Source: Melastoma dodecandrum (Eukaryota > Streptophyta > Magnoliopsida > Myrtales > Melastomataceae). Taken from it: a stretch of DNA of 64,000 bases. The notes under the pieces were generated by a model. The model saw nothing but the letters and a program-made list of their open reading frames with translations. It did not search any database and was not told where the DNA came from. Position 1 is the stretch's first letter. The number at the start of each line of letters is the position of its first letter. This document shows positions 49,195 to 58,594 of the stretch, piece by piece. A program made the translations under genes and the position numbers. Location of the stretch: the NCBI GenBank assembly GCA_029817715.1, contig JARUPY010000085.1, positions 6,820,001 through 6,884,000 of the forward strand, in the 5' to 3' direction.

Positions 49195-50364
49195 CACAAA
49201 ATACCACCAAACGCTTTAAAGCTCGTGTGTATGGTGGAAGGTGTGGGGGAGCCCCTTGTGAATAAGGTGGGTCTCTTTTAACCGGTAAATAACAGTCAGT
49301 TTCCACTCAAGCGGCGTTGTTACCTTGGTGGTTGTGATCATGGATGGCTGAATGCAGCCCTATAAACACTTAACGTTACAGTTGAGGGTGGCAAATACGG
49401 TCGAGCAAATCCCCTTCCCCCGGAGTCAAGGGTTTAGCTTTGGGGGGGGGGGGGGGGTTGGCAATTTCGTTTCATTTGGTTTCGATATATATTTTTTTGG
49501 TTTCTCTCGTTGCTGTGTGGAGGTCTTACGGTACTATTATATTAACGTTTAATCAAATGGATATTACGTTGCGTTTCCTAAAGCACGTACCAGGCCACCT
49601 GAAACTGACGTTCCTTCCCTCTCAAAAAGTTCGTGGGCCGGGAACTCAAGAAGAATCAGACTGGGCTCATTTCTTTGACTTGCCCGGCCCTAAAGAAAGG
49701 AAATTAAAAAATTTTAAAACGGGACACCTGGTTTTCCGTACAGCAAAAGGCGCCCGTTACCTAAACCCTAAACCCTAAAGGCGCCCGTTATCGATATAAA
49801 ACCCCATACCACGAAAATGATCTTTTTCGGCCATGGCGTAACACTATTGCTCCAAAGTCCCGATGAGCTGTCTCTGCATTGTGTGTCTCTCTCTCTCGCA
49901 GGAAATTGTTGGAACCCTGCTAAAAGAACAACCGCATTAAAGACGAGAATATAAAGGGGGAGAAATGACTGAAGGGAGAGAATAAATTTTTAGTTAACAG
50001 AATGGAGTGGGGGAATGAATGTGTACGAGATGTGTGGGGTTGTGATGTAAGGAGGGAGGGAGAGGGTGGTGTAGCTAATTCCTCCTACTTGTGGAGGTGG
50101 CCATAGTTGGCTGGCTGTAAGCTGTGACTGGGTTGACTAAGTTCATTTTGATAGTTGTGCTTGTGAAGGTTCAGCGTTGCTTGATCTGGGGAAAATTTCC
50201 ACATCAGTTGAACTCCCAAAAGGCGTTGAGATCCTCGGGCGGGGGTGATACAAAGGGAAAGACGTCTATATATTTTTGTGGTCTTGGGGGGCAGAATTCG
50301 TGGTTTCGATAATAGCCAAATCCTTCCTTTTCTTGTACGGAATGCCAGCTGTCCCTTCAGTTTG
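49195..50364. other. intergenic
   Basis: Contains the 3' UTR of the RING gene, a run of 16 G (49442-49457), a short telomere-like insertion (listed separately) and unassigned sequence up to the inverted-repeat element. No gene supported. Confidence 0.5.
49749..49790. repeat. telomere-like repeat between 11-bp direct repeats
   Basis: Plant telomere words (CCTAAACCCTAAACCCTAAA, 49760-49779) lie exactly between two identical copies of GGCGCCCGTTA (49749-49759 and 49780-49790). This layout is what an insertion with target-site duplication or a filled-in staggered break would leave. Confidence 0.85.
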
Positions 50365-50373
50365 TTTTATTTT

Positions 50374-50563
50374 GAGCGAATTATCGATTTTTGACTCAAT
50401 CTATAGGCCAACTTTCTTCCATGACATATCGTTTAAAAAATTTTTGATTTAGCCCAATCTCTATTTTATTTTTTGATTATGCCTAAGAGTTCATGTCCGT
50501 TAAGCGGTGCAGACGTGACTTTGACGGACAAATACGATGTCTTAAGTGACTCTATTTTTTTTC
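50374..50563 (+). repeat. left terminal inverted repeat
   Basis: Shared words with the reverse complement of the right arm include AATTATCGATTTTTG, GTTTAAAAA, TTTTTGATTT, GCCCAATCT, TTTTATTTTTTG, GTTAAGCGGTGCAGACGTG and CTCTATTTTTTTTCC, in the same order and spacing. Confidence 0.9.
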
Positions 50564-50719
50564 CCGGGATCGCTACGCGACGAAAATTGAGGAATTGAAA
50601 CTATAAATTAGTATAGGACTGGTATGCAATTTCAGGAACGCCACAAAATCCGCCCAATCTCTCCTTTTCTTCTCCCCACCAACCAACAAAACCGGCAGGC
50701 AGACCGATCCCTCGCCGCG

Positions 50720-51180
50720 ATGCGCTCCCGTGTCGGATCCCTCCTCTTTCTGCGGCCTCGCCCCTTCTCCACCGCGTCGAGTCCCGTCCCCCCGCCGACG
50801 CCCCAGCACCAAACCCTAGCCTCCCTCCGCGCCCGCCTCGCCGAGGAATCCCCATCCCTCTCCGACTTCATCACCAGCGGCGGAGTCGGAGGAAACTACT
50901 CCATCGAGGTCGGCACGAAGAAGAAGCCCCTCTCGAAGCCTAAGTGGATGAAGGAGGACGTTCCCCGGAGGGGAGAAGTATGTGCAGATTAAGAAGAAGC
51001 TTAGGGAGCTCAAGCTCCACACCGTCTGCGAGGAGGCCAAGTGCTGTTGGTCCGGTGGCGAGACCGGGACCGCAATCGGATTGGTTGTGGTGGGATTGGT
51101 TGTTAAGGTTCTGTAATGTGAAGACTTCGCATGCTCCACCCCCACCGGATCCTGATGAGCCGACTAATGTTGCGCAAGTC
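50720..51180 (+). pseudogene. lipoyl synthase (LIP1) 5' fragment, broken
   Basis: From an ATG at 50720 it reads the mitochondrial presequence (MRSRVGSLLFLRPRPFST) and then LIP1: [82 protein letters not shown]. Damage: one extra C after DVP shifts the frame. The CPNLGECW segment has shrunk to CCW, losing part of an Fe-S ligand motif. The GDTCTRGC stretch is replaced by frame-shifted sequence. Everything after NVA is absent. The active gene makes lipoyl-protein in mitochondria; this piece cannot. It lies wholly inside the inverted repeats. Confidence 0.9.
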
Positions 51181-51235
51181 CTTTTGTTGATTTACATAGT
51201 CAGATTCTCAATTTTTGCCGCGTAGTAATCCGCTG

Positions 51236-51413
51236 GAAAAAAAATAGAGCCACTGAGAACATCGCATGGTCCATTAAAGCCACGTCTGCACCGCTTAACG
51301 AACGTCGACTATTAGGCCTAACCAAAAAATAAAATGAAGATTGGGCCAAATCAAAAACTTTTTAAACCACGTGAGAAAATTGACTTATAGGTGGCCAAAA
51401 ATCGATAATTTAT
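51236..51413 (-). repeat. right terminal inverted repeat
   Basis: Reverse complement of the left arm at ~80-85%. On the plus strand it starts GAAAAAAAATAGAGCCAC and ends CCAAAAATCGATAATT. It is ~12 bp shorter than the left arm because of small indels, mainly in the stretch around 51360-51395. Confidence 0.9.
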
Positions 51414-51436
51414 TTTTATTTTATCATTTCCTTGTT

Positions 51437-52230
51437 TTAGGCCCAGCATATCAAAGTCCGGTCCCAAACCAAATTGGGCCGCTACTAAAGCCCGTCCTAA
51501 GCAAATTTGGGCCTAAACGAAAAGCCCATCAAAAACCAAATTGAGTCGATAGTAAAGCCCGTCCCAAGTAACATTGGGCCTAAACTAAAAGCCCATACCA
51601 AACCAATTTGGGCCTATACTAAAGCCTGTCCTATGCGACATTGAGCCTAAATGAAAAGCCCATTCCAAAGAAAATTGGGCCGATACTAAAGCCCGTCCCA
51701 AGCAAAATTGGGCCTAAATGAAAAGCCCATCTCAAACCAAAATGGGCCCATATGAGAACTTGTCCCAAATCAAGTAGGGCCGACTAAAGCCCGTCCTAAG
51801 CAACATTGCGCCTAAATGAAAAACCAATCACAAACCAAATTGGGCCGATGTTAAAGCCCGTCCAAAGCAAAATTGGGCCTAAATGAAAAGCCCATACCAA
51901 ATCATTTTGGGCCTATTCTGAAGCCCCGTCCTAAGCGACATTGAGCCTAAATGAAAAGCTCGTCACAAACCACATTGGGCCTAAATCAGAGTCCGTCCCA
52001 AACCAAAATGGGCCCATATCAGAACCGTCCCAAACCAAATTGGGCTGATACTAAAGCCCGTCCTAAGCAACATTGGGCCTAAACGAAACGCCCATCCAAA
52101 ACAAAATTGGGCCTATACTAAAGCCCGTCCCAAGTAACATTGGGCCTAAATGAAAAGCCCATCCCAACCCAATTTGGGCCTTTAGTAAAGCCCGTCCTAC
52201 GCGACATTGAGCCTAAATGAAAAGCCCGTA
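51437..52230. repeat. dimeric ~67-bp minisatellite rich in TGGGCC
   Basis: About eleven imperfect copies of a two-part unit. Half A is like TTGGGCCGATACTAAAGCCC plus GTCCCAAGCAAAA (~33 bp); half B is like TTGGGCCTAAATGAAAAGCC plus CATCCCAAACCAAA (~34 bp). Copies differ by point changes and small indels, so the array is not recent. It starts ~15 bp after the candidate target-site repeat of the inverted-repeat element. TGGGCC/GGCCCA is also the core of plant site II (TCP-binding) promoter elements. No open frame. Confidence 0.9.
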
Positions 52231-52848
52231 ACTGATAATAGGCCATCCTTTTCATATTCAATCATTCGAGATGGGTCGGTCGGTACGAAGGACTAGTTCA
52301 GTACAAACAAGATTTGTTAAAAGGGGCATGAGCAAAGCAAAATAACAGAAATAGAATGGTGGGGCGCGCCAGCAACATGTGTTCCTTCAAGAAAGAATAC
52401 GCCAAAAGAGAAAAGTCCTTTACCATGTTCCCCTTTTGGGCTTAAGCCGAGGAACAGCTAATGGAAACCAAATTTTGCATACCAAAGTCCTGCAAGACCA
52501 GGGAGAAATAATCATGTCATATAAACAACAATATTGCAGGAAAACAGAGTCGCTCTGAACAAAAATACCATACCAGTTTGAAAATTAAACAGGTATATAT
52601 GAACATGCATAATTCAAATGATGGGGAAGGTTGTTCAAATTGTCAATGCATGACACATTCATGTGCTTTGAATTAACTGATACCCGCCAAGACGAAGAAG
52701 GTACACCATAACAGTTCATAGGTTTAAACAGTAGAATCATCAACAACACTAGAGAGATAAAGGATGATAGTCATTACCGAGCAAGGACTGGTAAGGATGT
52801 GGGGGCAGTGGGTAGCAGTTGATAGTGAGAGAGTTAGGCTCGAGCCTG
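52231..52848. other. 3' flank of CYP40
   Basis: Between the minisatellite and the stop of minus-strand cyclophilin 40. It should hold the CYP40 3' UTR; nothing else seen. Confidence 0.5.
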
Positions 52849-55288
52849 TCAAGAGAACATCTTGCGATATGCCTTCTTCTCTTTTTCACACCTTTCAGAA
52901 ATCTGTAATATAATAAATTAGGCCCCGATGCTATTTATGTTTTTTTCTATCAAGGAACGAAATTAGAGAGCTAAAGGCAAACCTTTCTCTTAGCAGCTGT
53001 AAGCTCTTTCCTTATCCCAGCTGAAATCATTAGGGAAGGCCAATTAGAAAAGGAACAGTAGTAAACGCTGAGTGTAGTGTAGTAAGACCAGAAAGAACGA
53101 GATCCTAGGGACAGGAAAACCCATATCCAAATTTCTATTCCCCTCATATGTCCTCTCCTCCCCAATTAAGAAATCATCTAGAAAACAAGAGTTTGATTAT
53201 GTGTTGAAATATATAACAGGAAATTTCCTAGAAATTTCTATCTTCCATATCCATTCACTAAGAGGGACAAGCAAATGTTCGTTCCCTGCATTTCAGCTTA
53301 TATGGAGGAGTTGACACAGTCTAGTGATATCAGACAACTAGAAAATAATGCATACCATCATTAGGCTCCAATGCCAATGCCTTGGAGAAGCTTTCAACAG
53401 CAGCATCAACATCATTTAGGACCATGTGGGCCTGTAGATTCACATATATAACAACGACGACAAGATATTAATCTTGCATACAATGCAGAACTCCTTAGGA
53501 AATAAATTGAGGCATTGAGAAGATGGACTCATATGGTAGCATGCTTCTGAGAAAACCAAAAGGAACTCAGATTCGAATAACACATGCATTCTACTGGAGT
53601 CATTAAATTAAATAAACTAATATAACTTATAAAAAGTTTCGGATAATATCGGAAAACCATGACCTGAAAATTACAAATGGCTAATGTGTTTCTTAATGAT
53701 TCTGAGACACACCTGACCCTGTCGAAACAAAGCTTTAGCGTTGTTCTCTCCTTCCCGCATTGCAAATTCTGCATCTAGCAATGCTCCCTTAGGATCACCT
53801 AGTTTTAGCTTGCAAACCTGTCAGTTAGATAACATGCAATTTTAATGCCAAAGGATGATACAAAATCGTCAGCTTCATTCAAAGCAATGAACATTATAAG
53901 TTTTACAAAGACCAAAGCAACAATACTTACTGGACAGCAGTCAAGTTACATACAGAGTTGATCTAATGTGCAACGAAGGTGACAGAAAAAAGGTACCATG
54001 AAAAGAATATGACAGCGTCTTAGAAACATGAACTTACAGAACTATTAGTGAATATCTGTGACTTTGTTTTTCTCAAAGATGAACTCTTATCTGCGACATG
54101 CAACACACTTTCAAACTTTAGATATCTCTATTGCATTGGCAAATGAAGATGTTCCATAAAATTAGTGCAATTCATCATCAGTTAAGGACCACCGATATAT
54201 TTCACCTTCATCAATGCCTTCTTTCTCCCAGCTGATATCCAAATACCGGAGCGCCTTGCGGTACTTCTTCAGGGCCATCTTGTAGTCCATCTTCTGCATA
54301 AATTTCGTCACTAACCAGTTAGAACTAAAAGGAAAGGTCGATAACCTTGCTTGTTGTACATGAAGTTTACAGTTACTAGATAGCATCAATCACCCTGTAG
54401 TTCTCATTGCCTAGTGCCTTGATAGAATCCACCGCAGTCATCCACCATGACAGATCCGCCGGGCTCTCGTCGAGATCAGCCGGCCAATCAGGATATTTGT
54501 CGCCATCCTTGTAGAAATCTGTTATCCCATCATCTGCCCCCACAGGTATTTCTCCGCAGTCTGCAATTACCGCATCGAGGGTCGGACAATCCCTAGAGTC
54601 CGTTGCGACATGCTCAATAGCACGGACCACTCCCATTCCTTTGATTACCTTCCCGAACACGACGTGTTTCCCATCAAGATGGGAAGTGCGAGTGGTGGTA
54701 ATGAAAAATTGTGAACCGTTCGTATTTGGTCCGGAGTTAGCCATGGACAACATCCCCTTCCGTTCATGTCTTAGTTCGAAATTCTCGTCCTCAAATTTCG
54801 AGCCATAGATGGATTCGCCGCCGGTTCCGTCCCCAGCGGAGGTATCTCCACCCTGAACCATGAATCCTCTGATAACACGATGAAAGCGAACCCCCTGCAC
54901 TGAGAAGGAAGTGGCAGTTAAAGAAATCCCTCAGAAAAACCTCCTCAGATTAATAAATTCAATCAAGACGGCGCAACAGATGCAAGAATAACAATCAACA
55001 TTACAAACTGATACAAGAAACCAGTCTCGTCACCCATGAAATTGCAGACCATCGAGTAAATGCAGGAGACGACAAAAAAAACCACGGGAGGCAAAAGTCA
55101 ACCGATCACTTCGTCACCTTGTAATGGAGAGGGACGCCGGTGGAAGGACCGAGTCCTTTTTCACCAGTACAAAGAGCCCTGAAGTTCTCTGCAGTCTTGG
55201 GGACGACGTCAACGAAGAGCTCGACGACAATCCTGCCCTCGAGCTCTCCGCCGATGCTGACGTCCAAGAAACACCTCTTCTTGGCCAT
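52849..55288 (-). CDS. CYP40: cyclophilin 40, peptidyl-prolyl isomerase (SQUINT orthologue)
   Basis: Eight minus-strand exons, high to low: 55118-55288, 54394-54894, 54206-54293, 54038-54090, 53713-53817, 53356-53431, 52983-53020, 52849-52902. They give 361 aa. Residues ~1-172 are the cyclophilin PPIase domain: [14 protein letters not shown], then [17 protein letters not shown] and [11 protein letters not shown], active-site residues present. The C-terminal half carries TPR repeats that bind Hsp90 ([48 protein letters not shown]), ending KAYRKMFS. In Arabidopsis CYP40/SQUINT helps load microRNA into AGO1 with Hsp90, affecting phase change. All splice sites are GT-AG and the length equals that of the Arabidopsis protein. 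Confidence 0.95.
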
Positions 55289-57059
55289 ATCCGGTGAAGG
55301 AAGAGGAAAACAAACCCTACCAATGAAGGGAGGAGGAGGAGGCGGTTACAAGTTCGGGGGAGGGAGGGAGGGAGGGAGTGAAGGGATCGCGCCCAGTGAC
55401 GGTTTTTTTTCAAAAGAGCGAAGGACGGAGGTGTGGGCAACAAGTGTGGAGGAATTAGGTGGGGGGTCAATTTACGGGGACTTTTTTTCCTTCAATTTTT
55501 TTTTATTAATATTATAAATTTGGGCCCTTTGGGGACTGGATTTTCCGCGACCCCATCTGGAAGCTTCCGTTCCGTCACCACGTGATGACGTGGGAAAACA
55601 GAAAACCCCAGATTGCCTCAAATGGGTTGGACACGTCACACCCAACTGTCTCCCTTTCTCTCCCCACCCCAATTCTTTTTAATTTTATATTTTTTTTAAA
55701 ATTTCTCTTGTCCGGGGACCCAAATGGGGGACGCGATAGAGCACGCCCGAGCAATTAGAAGTAATAATAGATGGGCCGGAAGGCCCAACATGGTCGCCAA
55801 GTCAAGGCCCATTTAGGATTTTAGTGATGAAAATGGGGAACTGATAATAAATGGTAAGGCCGAAAGAGGGTGCACCCACGTGTGGGGGTTGGGGGTGTGT
55901 GTCCGTCCGTAGTGGGTGCAAGAAGAGGAGCTTCTTCGGTCGGACGTGGTCTGAAGAACAACAATTTGACTTTTTTCTTTTTTCTTTGGGTCCAAAAACA
56001 CTTGACCGGTACAATCCCTCCCCTGCTGTTATTACAAGTACAAAAAAACATCAGCGGTAGATCCGTCCATCCATCTCGTCCTTTCGGAGACACACACACA
56101 CACCCGGTCTCTTCTCATCTTCTCAATCTGCCCTGCTGGACAGCTGGGTTGGGGGGTGGGTTGGGTAAAACATTGATTGCATTTGCCGCTGCTCCTCTCC
56201 CTTCTCATCTTGGTTTTTGATTCCCTGGTTTTCTCCTTTTGTGATCACCACCACCACTACCACCACCACCACCATCACCACCACCTTGGGAACGGTGCAA
56301 TAATACTACCCCCAAGGAAACAAAAACAGCAGCACATTGGATTCTACTTTTTTTTTTTTTCAAGTCCAGACCCCGACCCAATATTCAATTCATCGTCTGT
56401 CTTAGTAAAGGGACGGGTTTTAAGCTAAAAACAGGCAGGTTTATTTTGGGTGGGTCGAATAAAAAAGGAATGGAATAAGGTCGTGTGTGTGTGTGAGTGA
56501 GTGAGTGGTTTTGGGGTTAAGGGTGGGCAAAAGCCAGGAGAGTTCAGCCTGGGGAGGGGCGACAACGTCATTAAAATCGGTCAAATGATGAAAATGATAG
56601 GACGAGGTTTCGGTGGTAGTAAAAAGAACAATTTCTTCCCTTTCCCTTTTTGGTCCCGATATTGAATTGAAGTGAGAGGGAGGGAAGGGAGGGGTGTTGC
56701 TGTTAAAGGTTTGGGATTTATTTATTTTTTTCCCATTTTTTTTGGTTTTGTGTTTCTTGTCTTTGGGTTTCAGAGGTACAAAAGTATATCATCATGTGGA
56801 CCATTCAGGCAAGTCTCATTATTTCATGAGATGAAAGCAAAAGAAGGAAAGAAAGGTAAGGGGGAGGGGGCCAACATTTCGTTCTTTTTTTTGTTGATGA
56901 TGAATGAAATTTGTAAGAAAATAAAATGATGTCCAAAGAAAAACACGTTCTGCTCTTTCCTTAATCTTCTGCTAATAAGGACGAAGGAATCATGAAAGAA
57001 GTTAAAAACCCATTACATAAAGTATCAATTCTCTCTCGACTAATCAAATCTCCCTCATG
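55289..57059. other. intergenic
   Basis: CYP40 promoter, then a long spacer with (CA)n near 56094-56104, a CCACCA-type microsatellite (56246-56285), T runs and a (GT)/(GA) tract near 56484-56506. No gene recognised. Confidence 0.5.
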
Positions 57060-57533
57060 TCAAACCTCTTCTTCTCCTTCTCCTTCCTCCTCCTCTTCCT
57101 CCTCTTCCTGTTCTTCTTGATGCTCTTCCTCGGCACCTTTGTCATGCTCCTGTCGATCCTCTCCTCCTACCTGCCCTCCTTCCTTGACCTCTCCGGACAC
57201 CTCCTCGCTCCTCGGCTGCCCTCGTCCCGCCATGCCCATGTCCTCCGCCGGACGGTTCGGCCTAGCAGGGGGACCGACCCTGCCGTCGATGCAGGACGCG
57301 CATTTGGTCTCTATCCATCCCTCCAGGTCATAGTGACCGCCGTAACCCATGACGGGCTTGCCCGAGCACATCCGGCCGATCATCCCGGCTATGACACCCA
57401 GCACGGTGATGACAGCCAGGACCCCGATGACGGGACCGACCGAGCCATGGGCAGAGGAGGAAGCGTAGTCCTGTTGCGTCGAGGTCGTATCATGGGGAGA
57501 GGGAGGGGGCTGATACGGTGGGGTTGTGGACAT
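57060..57533 (-). CDS. small single-pass membrane protein, plant-specific
   Basis: Intronless, 157 aa. A Pro/Ser/Thr-rich N-terminus (STTPPYQPPPSP) precedes one membrane span at ~32-54 (VGPVIGVLAVITVLGVIAGM). A conserved juxtamembrane block follows (YGGHYDLEGWIETKCASCID), and the tail is very acidic, with a run of Glu at the end. The conserved block with its Cys pair recurs in unnamed plant membrane proteins. Function unknown. The long Glu run is coded by GAG/GAA repeats, so tail length may vary. Confidence 0.75.
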   Translation of the reverse strand: MSTTPPYQPPPSPHDTTSTQQDYASSSAHGSVGPVIGVLAVITVLGVIAGMIGRMCSGKPVMGYGGHYDLEGWIETKCASCIDGRVGPPARPNRPAEDMGMAGRGQPRSEEVSGEVKEGGQVGGEDRQEHDKGAEEEHQEEQEEEEEEEEGEGEEEV

Positions 57534-58594
57534 TTGAGGAAGACAAGGAAGAGGAGGAGTAGATATTGTTTTGTGGAGGAAGAGTGTAAAAGGAAAAGTG
57601 TTCAGAGGAGTAGTGAAAGATGGAATCAGAATATGTTCTGGTCTTTTGAAAGACAGGTTTTTTCTTTTCTTTTATTTCTTTATGATTGGCTTGTGTGATT
57701 CAGGAGATTTTTAAAAGATGGGTTTTTTATTGGAGGGAGGCAGAAAGGGAAATCACCCTGATTGATGTAAAACAAGTGAAGTGAAAATTAATAATTTCTG
57801 GGATGAGATTTGAGGGCAATTGGTTAAATAATGGAAAGCAGCCTCTTCTAAATGTAAAATCAATCTTAGATCCATAAAGTGGGACTTTGCTAGTTTCAAG
57901 ATAAGGTCTTGCTTTCAACAGAAATATTAACAAAAAAGTCAAAAAAGATAAAAGCGGCTTCCCATTGTTGATGTCTAATTAGAGAGTCGTTGATGACAAG
58001 GAAACCCACTTTGACTGATGAAGCTCGAAGTTAGCATAAGGGAAAAAAGTGGGGTCCACTACAAGGCCTACTAAACAAAGCATGTCGGTCATTATTGTCA
58101 GCACTCAAAAAGAGTCCCTCAGTCAGGTTCACACACACTGTATGTATGCAATGTATCCCATCTAGCTTTCTTAGCGTATAATCGACTCAAAAACTGGTCT
58201 CCCTCTTCCCATTCTTGGTAATGAGTGCTATCAGCGTGACTTTCGTCGCTCTAGTAATTAATCATCAATTGCGTTATCCATAACTTGCTAGAAAACGCCC
58301 AAAAAAGGTGTTGGCGGGCCTGGCCACCTAATAGAAGGGCAAATGTCCAGGGGTTACCTATAATTGGCGAGGGCCGGGTGCTCTAACTGTATACATGCAG
58401 CTTCTTACTGCCTGGCTCAATCACTGGCCTTGACAAAATGAGATGCGTCAGACTTCGAAGAGCTCCCTCAGCTTGTTGTCACAAATGCACAAATGATCAC
58501 CCTCTTGTCTGACGGGGCCTTGATGGGGGGGGGGGGGGAGGGGGGAAGAAAACAATATTGACAACGAAACTCAGTTAAAGTACCATGTTTATTG
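57534..58594. other. intergenic
   Basis: Promoter of the membrane-protein gene, then unassigned sequence. A run of 14 G lies at 58525-58538. No gene supported. Confidence 0.45.

Larger units (their letters stand above)
50374..51413. mobile_element. Pack-MULE-like element carrying a LIP1 fragment
   Basis: Two ~180-190 bp inverted repeats (50374-50563 and 51236-51413), roughly 80-85% alike by eye, enclose ~670 bp that holds a broken lipoyl synthase exon. Long terminal inverted repeats around a captured host gene piece, with no transposase, is the definition of a Pack-MULE (non-autonomous Mutator-like). The 9-bp word TTTTATTTT occurs just outside each end (50365-50373 and 51414-51422) and may be the target-site duplication, though it is low-complexity. 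The outermost 3-5 bp of the two ends do not match. The inverted repeat is seen directly; the MULE class is inference. Confidence 0.75.

Noticed and set aside
51437..52230. CRISPR-like array
   Set aside because: Plant nuclear DNA; the units are diverged tandem repeats with no separate spacers.
57138..57698. Plus-strand reading frames over the small membrane-protein gene
   Set aside because: Antisense to a frame with a clear membrane span and conserved block; no independent support.
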